Assembly (NCBI RefSeq): GCF_032854445.1
Contig: NC_088299.1
Coordinates: 10,225,608-10,289,607, forward strand
Direction: 5' to 3'
Origin: Liolophura sinensis
Lineage: Eukaryota; Mollusca; Polyplacophora; Chitonida; Chitonidae
Length of the DNA stretch: 64,000 bases
Of this stretch, positions 37,001 to 46,000 are shown piece by piece. The notes below the pieces were generated by a model. That model was not told where the DNA came from, did no database searches, and saw only the letters and a program-made list of their open reading frames with translations. Made by a program: the position numbers and the translations under genes. Numbering within the stretch: the stretch's first letter is position 1; each line of letters begins with the position of its first letter.

Positions 37001-40000
37001 AAAACGAGTAAACTTTTCTTTAAAAGCGTCGTGAACTCCGGTCAGCACTGATTCTAACCCTCCCATCTGAAAAGGAAAAGAAAGAACATGTCAACAAGAG
37101 CCTTCCTAGTTACATGTTCAATCTGGGCCACCGGTTTTCGATTGTTTTAGCAAAATTTTATAAGAGAAATAGAAAAAAGAAAGGTTTAAAGCAGAGAAAA
37201 AGTTGATATGCTTTATATGCATGACTGGCCTTACTACAACACTGCCTAGTTTCCTCCCACTATAATGAGGCCGCCGTGGTATAAGTGAAATGTTCTTGAG
37301 TACGGCGTAAAACAGCAATCGTCTGTAAAAGATTGGCCAAACGTTGCTGCGACCTTTAACACTTCATTTTAAGACAGAGGCGCAGATATTCATGAATGAC
37401 CAAAAAGTGGATTATGCCTCTTCTTTTAAATTGTGACTTTTAACGTGATTGGGAGAATTAGCGATATAGAGAATATAGCTTTCAGCTGTATTTTCATGGA
37501 ATATCACTCCAAAGTGTAAAAACCGAAACCAAATTTGAAATATAGAACATTAAAATGTGACAGACAAATTGACTGACCGCACTGTCAATACCCAACATCA
37601 ACATCATGACGAAGAAGATGATGGACCAGGCTACTGATCCGGAATGGTAGCCACGGCTTCTGGGTACACCTCAAACGTCAGCCCGGGACCTGAAAAATAA
37701 AACAAAAAGAGTGCAACGTCGTGACAGTACCAAATGCCCGTATACATATAATGTATCTGTTTGATTTGTGGCTACTAGAAACCCTAATATATTTATTTAT
37801 TTATTTGATTGGTGTTTTACGCCGTGCTCAAGAATATTTCACTTATACGACGGCGGTCATCATTATGTTGGGGGAAACTGGGCAGAGGCCGGGGGAAACC
37901 AACGACCATCCCCAGGATGCTGACAGACCTTCCCCCGTACGACCGGAGAGGAAGCCAGCATGAGCTGGACTTGAACTCACAACGGCCGCATTGGTGAGAG
38001 ACTCCTGGGTCATTACGCTAAGCTAGCAAGCTTACCAACTGAGCCATGGGGTCAGTTGGTAAGGTGGTTACTATAGGGTCATAACTGTGAACAAAAGCGT
38101 CCACCCTGACAGGAAAGTTACTGATCAGAGTATAAACGCTTTACTATGGGGAAATAACCGTGAACAAAAGCGTCTACCCTGACACGAAAGTAACTGATCA
38201 GAGCATAGACTCCTTACTAAGGGACAATAACTGTGAACAAAAGCGTCCATGCTGACGGGAAAGTTACTGATCAGAGTATAGACGCCTTACTATGGGGAAA
38301 TAACCGTGAACAAAAGCGTCCTACTCTGACACGAAAGTAACTGATCAGAGCATAGACTCCTTACTAAGGGACAGTAACTGTGAACAAAAGCGTCCACCCT
38401 GACAGAAAAGTTACTGATCAGAGTATAGACACTTTACTATGGGGAATTAACCGTGAACAAAAGCGTATACCATGACGGGAATGTAACTGATCAGAGTATA
38501 GGCGCCTTACTATGGGAAAATAACTGTGAACAAAAGCGTCTACCCTGACAGGAAAGTTACTGATCAGAGTATAGACGCCTTACTATGGGGAAATAACCGT
38601 GAATAAAAACGTCTACCCTGACGGGAAAGTAACTGATCAGAGTATAGGCGCCTTACTAAGAGGAAATAACTGAGGACAAAAGCGTCTACCCTGACTGGAA
38701 AGTTACTGATCAGAGTATAGACGCCATATTATGGGGAAATAACTGAGGAGAAAAGCGCCTACCCTGACTGGAAAGTAACTGATCAGAGTATAGACGCCTT
38801 ACTATAGGGTCATAACTGTGAACAAAAGCGTCTACCCTGACAGGAAAGTTACTGATCAGAGTATAGACGCCTTACTATGGGGAAATAACCGTGAATAAAA
38901 ACGTCTACCCTGACGGGAAAGTAACTGATCAGAGTATAGGCGCCTTACTAAGAGGAAATAACTGAGGACAAAAGCGTCTACCCTGACTGGAAAGTAACTG
39001 ATCAAAGTACAAAGCCTAACCCTGGAAAGAACCTGGAAACAGCGTCTACCCTGACGGGAAAGTGTTTATTTATTTTTAAGCCATGGTTATGAACAACCAG
39101 ACCAGCAACAACCAGGTCTGTGGCATGATATTGTAATCCACGCGTAAAGTGCTTGAATAAATACATAATGGTTACATGCGGAATCACAGGAAACTCCAGC
39201 TACAGCACAGCTTCGCGTAGAAAGTAGCTCGGTGGTGATGATGTGCGGAAACACAGAGAACTAGCGAGTAGCTGAATGATGATTATGTTCGGAATCATAG
39301 CATCGCGCAGAGTACCGGAGAGCAGTTGTATGGTGATCATGTTCGGAATCATAGCATCGCGTAGAGTACCGGAGAGCAGTTGTATGGTGATCATGTTCGG
39401 AATCATAGCATCGCGTAGAGTACCGGAGAGCAGTTGTATGGTGATTATGTTCGGAATCATAGCATCGCGTAGAGTACCGGAGAGCAGTTGTATGGTGATC
39501 ATGTTCGGAATCATAGCATCGCGTAGAGTACCGGAGAGCAGTTGTATGGTGATCATGTGCAGAATCACAGCTTCGCGAAGAGCACAAAAGAGAAGCTGAG
39601 TGGCGATTATGTGCGGACCCACAGTATCAAGTAGTTCTGGAGAGTAGCTGAGTGGCGATTATGTGCGGACCCACAGCATCCAGTAGTTCTGGAGAGTAGC
39701 TTAATGGCGATTATGTGCGGACCCACAGCATCCAGTAGTTCTGGAGAGTAGCTGAGTGGCGATTATGTGCGGACCCACAGCATCCAGTAGTTCTGGAGAG
39801 TAGCTGAGTGGCGATTATGTGCGGACCCACAGCATCAAGTAGTTCTGGAGAGTAGCTTAATGGCGATTATGTGCGGACTCACAGCATCAAGTAGTTCTGG
39901 AGAGTAGCTTAATGGCGATTATGTGCGGACCCACAGCATCCAGTAGTTCTGGAGAGTAGCTGAGTGGCGATTATGTGCGGACCCACAGCATCCAGTAGTT

Positions 40001-43000
40001 CTGGAGAGTAGCTTAATGGCGATTATGTGCGGACCCACAGCATCCAGTAGTTCTGGAGAGTAGCTGAGTGGCGATTATGTGCGGACCCACAGCATCCAGT
40101 AGTTCTGGAGAGTAGCTGAGTGGCGATTATGTGCGGACCCACAGCATCCAGTAGTTCTGGAGAGTAGCTGAGTGGCGATTATGTGCGGACCCACAGCATC
40201 CAGTAGTTCTGGAGAGTAGCTGAGTGGCGATTATGTGCGGACCCACAGCATCCAGTAGTTCTGGAGAGTAGCTTAATGGCGATTATGTGCGGACCCACAG
40301 CATCAAGTAGTTCTGGAGAGTAGCTTAATGGCGATTATGTGCGGACCCACAACATCAAGTAGTTCTGGAGAGTAGCTGAGTGACGATTATGTGCGGACCC
40401 ACAGCATCCAGTAGTTCTGGAGAGTAGCTGAGTGGCGATTATGTGCGGACCCACAGCATCCAGTAGTTCTGGAGAGTAGCTGAGTGGCGATTATGTGCGG
40501 ACCCACAGCATCCAGTAGTTCTGGAGAGTAGCTGAGTGGCGATTATGTGCGGACCCACAGCATCCAGTAGTTCTGGAGAGTAGCTTAATGGCGATTATGT
40601 GCGGACCCACAGCATCAAGCAGTTCTGGAGAGTAGCTTAATGGCGATTATGTGCGGACCCACAGCATCAAGTAGTTCTGGAGAGTAGCTGAGTGGCGATT
40701 ATGTGCGGACCCACAGCATCCAGTAGTTCTGGAGAGTAGCTTAATGGCGATTATGTGCGGACCCACAACATCGCTGGGTGGTAATTATGTGCTGAATCGC
40801 GTGGAGTGCTTCACAGTAGGTGGAAGGTGCGGAATCCACAGTGCCCCATAGTCCTGAAGAGCAGCTGGATGATGATTATGTGCGAACCCACAACATCCAG
40901 TAGTGCTGGAGAGTAGCTGGATGATGATTATGTGTGATGAATCACAGCATCGCGTGGAGTGCTTCAAAGTAGGTGGAAGGTGCGGAATCACAGTACCCCA
41001 TATTCCTGAAGAGCAGCTGGATGGTGATTATGTGCGAACCCACAACATCCAGTAGTGCTGGAGAGTAGCTGGATGATGATTATGTGCTGAATCATAGCAT
41101 CGCGTGGAGTGCTTCAAAGTAGGTGGAAGGTGCGGAATCACAGTACCCCATATTCCTGAAGAGCAGCTGGATGGTGATTATGTGCGAACCCACAACATTC
41201 CGTAGTGCTGGAGAGTAGCTGGATGATGATTATGTGCTGAATCACAGCATCCCGTAGCGCTGGAGAGTAGCTGGATGATGATTATGAGCTGAATCACAGC
41301 ATCCCGTAGTGCTGGAGAGTAGCTGGATGATGATTATGTGCGGATATCACAAGATGGTAGCTGGAACCACAGTGTCGGGAACAGCGGTGGAGAGTAGTTG
41401 AATAGGAATCACTGCATCAGGCAAAGTATACCATAATGTAAAAATAACCGACTAAAGATGCACGTGCATTGATTCATAAGCAAGGCACTATCATGTATAA
41501 TCGTAGTTTGACTGTACCACAGGGCCGGTAACTCTTAATGAACAGTCGCAGATAACAAAGTCTGAGAGTTACCTTCCGTGGCGACTTCTGATATATCCCT
41601 TTCCGACTTGTGCGCCATGTAACCAAGGTAGGAGAAAATGACGAAACCGGAGAATATGCTGGTGAAGCTGTTAACTCCAGCTGTTATCAGACAGTCTCTG
41701 AAAAATAAGCAGATCAAAGACTTCAAAACATCAACACACCAGATTGTTCAAAGATATACCACGACAGATTTGTTATCGAATCTCTTAGTTATGTCTTGCT
41801 TATCTCACTTCCAGCGATATCAATAAAACATTTATTGATATCAACAAATCACATCAACATCAATATCGATATCGGTAAATATTCACCAATATTGATCATT
41901 TATTAAGGGATCCCTGAATCTATATTTCACGCAAGGGGATTCAGCCTGACAAGCTACCTTACTAGAACGCCATGTCAAGTACACCAGATACAACACCAAA
42001 CTCAGTCAAGTTATACATTGTATAGGGCTGATTGGCACTCGGCCTAATCCTCATTTTCTTCTCATTTCCTCATTTGAACGTGGATGATATGCTTCGACAC
42101 CGTGAAGATACATTTAAGATTGTACCATGGTTACCGAAAGTCTTTGTTTCTTATATTTATTGTTAAATATACACGGTCAAGAAAGAACCATAGATTGAAC
42201 CCCGAATGTATCGCCCACAAGGCAGACGTTCTATACGCTACTCTACCACAGCTGTTTTTTTTTATAAATAATACATACATATAGATGTATCTGACAATGC
42301 ATCTCATGATATATAAAAATCAATACATGTATGTATATTTGTATTATGGCGAATGTTTGAAATTGTAATAAAAAGTTGAATTAATTGAAAAGTCCTATAG
42401 CGACACTATATGTATTTATACTGGTTAGAACAGACCTCTTCTGCAATACCATCACTCACCTATAACAGTTATTATTAAACTTGTTATAACTTGCAAAAGC
42501 CACGTGGACACCAAATCCGGCTCCGATGGAGAAGAAAATCTGTACTGCTGCATCAATCCAGGCCTGAAACAGATTTAGTAAATGATAAAAGATTCTTTGA
42601 TTTTTTTATTTTATTTTATAGGCATATCGTTTTTCTTTTCACCCCTTGAATGTTAGGGATATTAGGTACCTGTAATGTCTACTCTGACCGTTTTTACCGT
42701 ACTAAACCAAGACAGGTATCAAACTATTGTCTTGCCTCACATTCACTAAGTCAAGGTTCTTTGCACTTCAGAATGGTCCAGAATATCCACTGACTGCGTA
42801 CAATATAACTAATTCAACCCAGTTACAGATTAGACGTAACTGGATCATCCAATGAAATCTCTCCTCACAAATCTTTTCCTGAAATGTTCTTTTGTTAAAT
42901 CGAATTTGCGTGCTGATATTGATGTGACCTCAAGTCTGCCTTGCGCACTTGGCCGGAACATTTCCTTCGCCCTGGCACGTCATTGGTCAAAAACGTCTAA

Positions 43001-46000
43001 CTTGTATTTGAATTGAATGAACTGGTACCTTTTCCCGCGTACTGGCGACTTGGTTCAAAGCTGACTTGACAACCGTTCTCTTCCACTGAATGAGTACTAA
43101 CCTACCAGTGCATCCACTAAACATGATCACAAATACAGCAATGAACAATACACCACACAGTTTAGCTCGACTCATTTTAGGCGGGAAAGGCCGTCCTTTA
43201 CCCACCTAACGAGAATATCTTACCTGTGAGCTGGCCAGCCTGTCCAGCCTAGGGGTAATGAAGTACTTGATCCCGTCCGCAGAGCCGGGCAGCATGAGAC
43301 CCCTGATGAGCAGTATAGTGAGGATGAGGTACGGAGCTGTGGCGGTCACCCATACCACCTGAAACCCGAGTCACACACAGAGAGATTAACTCAGATGGAC
43401 TGAAGGACAACGGCTTATTATTTATTATAGATCAAGTGTATATATGCATCGATAATGTATCCCAAAGAAAGTATACAAAGCATACCTTTCTATTTTTGAG
43501 ATGCTGCACAGTTCACAGTAAGTAATATAACGCACAGTGAGACAATCGTAAGCGCCGGCGTGTTATCACTATATGTATAAGAGCACAGATCTGCATTTCT
43601 GAAAGCTCAGTTGGGAAGAATGAAACAGATCTCATGCAGGTCAGGGATTTACTCTATACCAGTACAGGCTACCCAAAAGATACATCTGAAGGCACAGGCG
43701 CCTATTAGCTGTGATTAACTGTTCATCTACGAATAAATCTATGATGTAGGTGTAATAATTAAGATTTTATGATGCTATATTGAGTATAAATACGAGTTCA
43801 TCCTGATTCATAGCAGAGGAGGTTGTAGCTGACCAGCTCCGCACGGTACAGGCCTAAATTACATTGTACTTGTCGATTATCATACTGTCGTCGATGCTCT
43901 GGATTTACTGTTTATGCTGTGGGTCTTTTACTGTAGTACTACATGTCGTGCATTCTAGCGAATATGGTGTTGAATGTTGTGTTGGAATCTTGTGGTGCTA
44001 ACTTTACAGTGTTCCATTCGAGGAGCTACCAGTTTGTAGGCCAACAATGACAAACATTCCAACGCCACTGGAGAGAACGGCAAGTTTGTATTCACCATGG
44101 GAGCTAACTCTTACGAGGAGTATAACAATGGTGTGAGCTTAAATACGTAATCTAAGTTTGATTTTCTCTTCTATAAAATAGTAATCAAAAGCTTGAAAAT
44201 AAAACACAGAATGCCAGTGTTCCCAGGCTCCCACCTTTCCAGAAGACTTGACGCCTTTCCACAGGCCGAAAAACAGGATGACAAACGCCGCCAAAGTACA
44301 GAGGGCTAGTTTCCAGTTGACAGGTCCTAAGTTATGTAAGCCTTCACTTTTGTGAAGGAGCAGGACCCCGCGTCTAGAACAAAATGAAGTGGAGTGTATT
44401 AGCCTATATTTGGTAAGTTAAACATTAATTGCATGAAATTCATGCTAGTATTTATTTATTTGTTCATTTATTTATTTATTTATTTGACTGATGTTTTGCG
44501 TCGCACTCAAGAATATTTCACTTATACGACGGCTGCCAGCCTTATGCTGGGAGGAAACTGGGCAGAGCCCGGAATTCATAGTAGCTTTCTCATTACTACA
44601 GTTTGACACAATAGGTTGGAAAATATAATGAAATCAACGAAGAAGGTAGTGTCTTTGCTCAATAGACTTAAAACCAATGGATCTGCAAGTTTAAAAGTAT
44701 AATTCTTCATATTTATTGAACTGAGGTTATTTGTCAAAATTTTCATTCTTTATGGTTTACAGAGACCCATGCGAGTACTCGATATTGTACTATCGCCGTT
44801 GCTTTATTTTGAGCTTCCTAGGTTATAGTCTCCTGCAGATCAGAGCCATCCAACAAAACGGCCAAGCAAAATGGCCTGTTAGTTTTTTTCCGAAACTTAC
44901 AGATGTACAGAGAACCATGCGAGAACTGGATATTGCGCTATCGCCGTTGCTTTAAGTTTACCTTCCTGGGTTATACGTCTCTTGCAGATCAGAGTCATCC
45001 GCAGTAACACAACAAATCGGCCAAGCCTGTTAATTTTTTCCGAAACACCGCAGTGACTGCTAAGCGGGGATTTGGATGCCGTCAAACGAACGAAAACTTG
45101 TTCAAACAACAGCGTGTGGTTAGAAATACTGTGAAAACAGCTGCGAAATTTATTTAATTTAATTAAGTACAATTAAATACTTGACAGTCGCCGTAATTGA
45201 TGCCAAGTCAGGCATACGGTCGGCAGATCAATTCGAGCGCGTAGAGCGCAAAACTAGGCAATTGCACCCCTAGTTTGGTCAGTATTATTGCATCCCCTTA
45301 ATTCCTAATGTAGAAGCAGTATTTCATTGTGTGCCATCGGCAAAGGTTGTGTCCGTAGCTTTCAGTATTAATTCAAGAAAAACAGAAATGCGCCAAAAAA
45401 TCGCATGGATTCCTTTGATTAATTTAGACATATTTTCAAGATCGTACATAATGTCAGCACTTAAGGCGTCCAGATAAACCCCTGGGATAATCCAGACTTG
45501 CTTGTATAATGACATCCGTGCGCTAACGTCATACAATAAGCTTCCTGAACAGGAAAACAAGAGCTTTGTGAATCTGACAAGGTCGCCGGTTGCTGAATAG
45601 TGAGGAGATGGAGATGTATGGTTATACGCTAAATGACTCAGACCCCTAATAACATACTGATCGATAATCTGTAGGCCTGCAAACAACACATTGTAAGAAA
45701 TGATATCCTAATATTTAGGAACAGCGTAAACAGGAAATGCATACGTTAGTACACTTATCTTTGAAGGCAAAGAAAACACTAAAATAAAGTATATATTAGA
45801 TGAATGGCTATTAAAACACTGTTCAGGAAAATAGTTGTGGTCACTTTTTTAAGTATTGTTTACAACCCAGTGAAATGATTTTAAAACGTCAGATTCCGAG
45901 AGGATATCTGTGACATGACATCCATATCCTAGGTCTGTTTTATAGATCTATAGGTATATGCATTTTGAAAGATGAAATCTAGTAGTTTATATGTGTTAAG

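Noticed and set aside
39200-39622. Frames with [18 protein letters not shown]-type repeats on both strands
   Set aside because: A 54-bp satellite, a multiple of three, inside an SLC6 intron.
42987-43205. Hydrophobic - strand frame beside the SLC6 TM5 exon
   Set aside because: It lies inside the intron after a good GTAAGA donor and is not in the transporter family.
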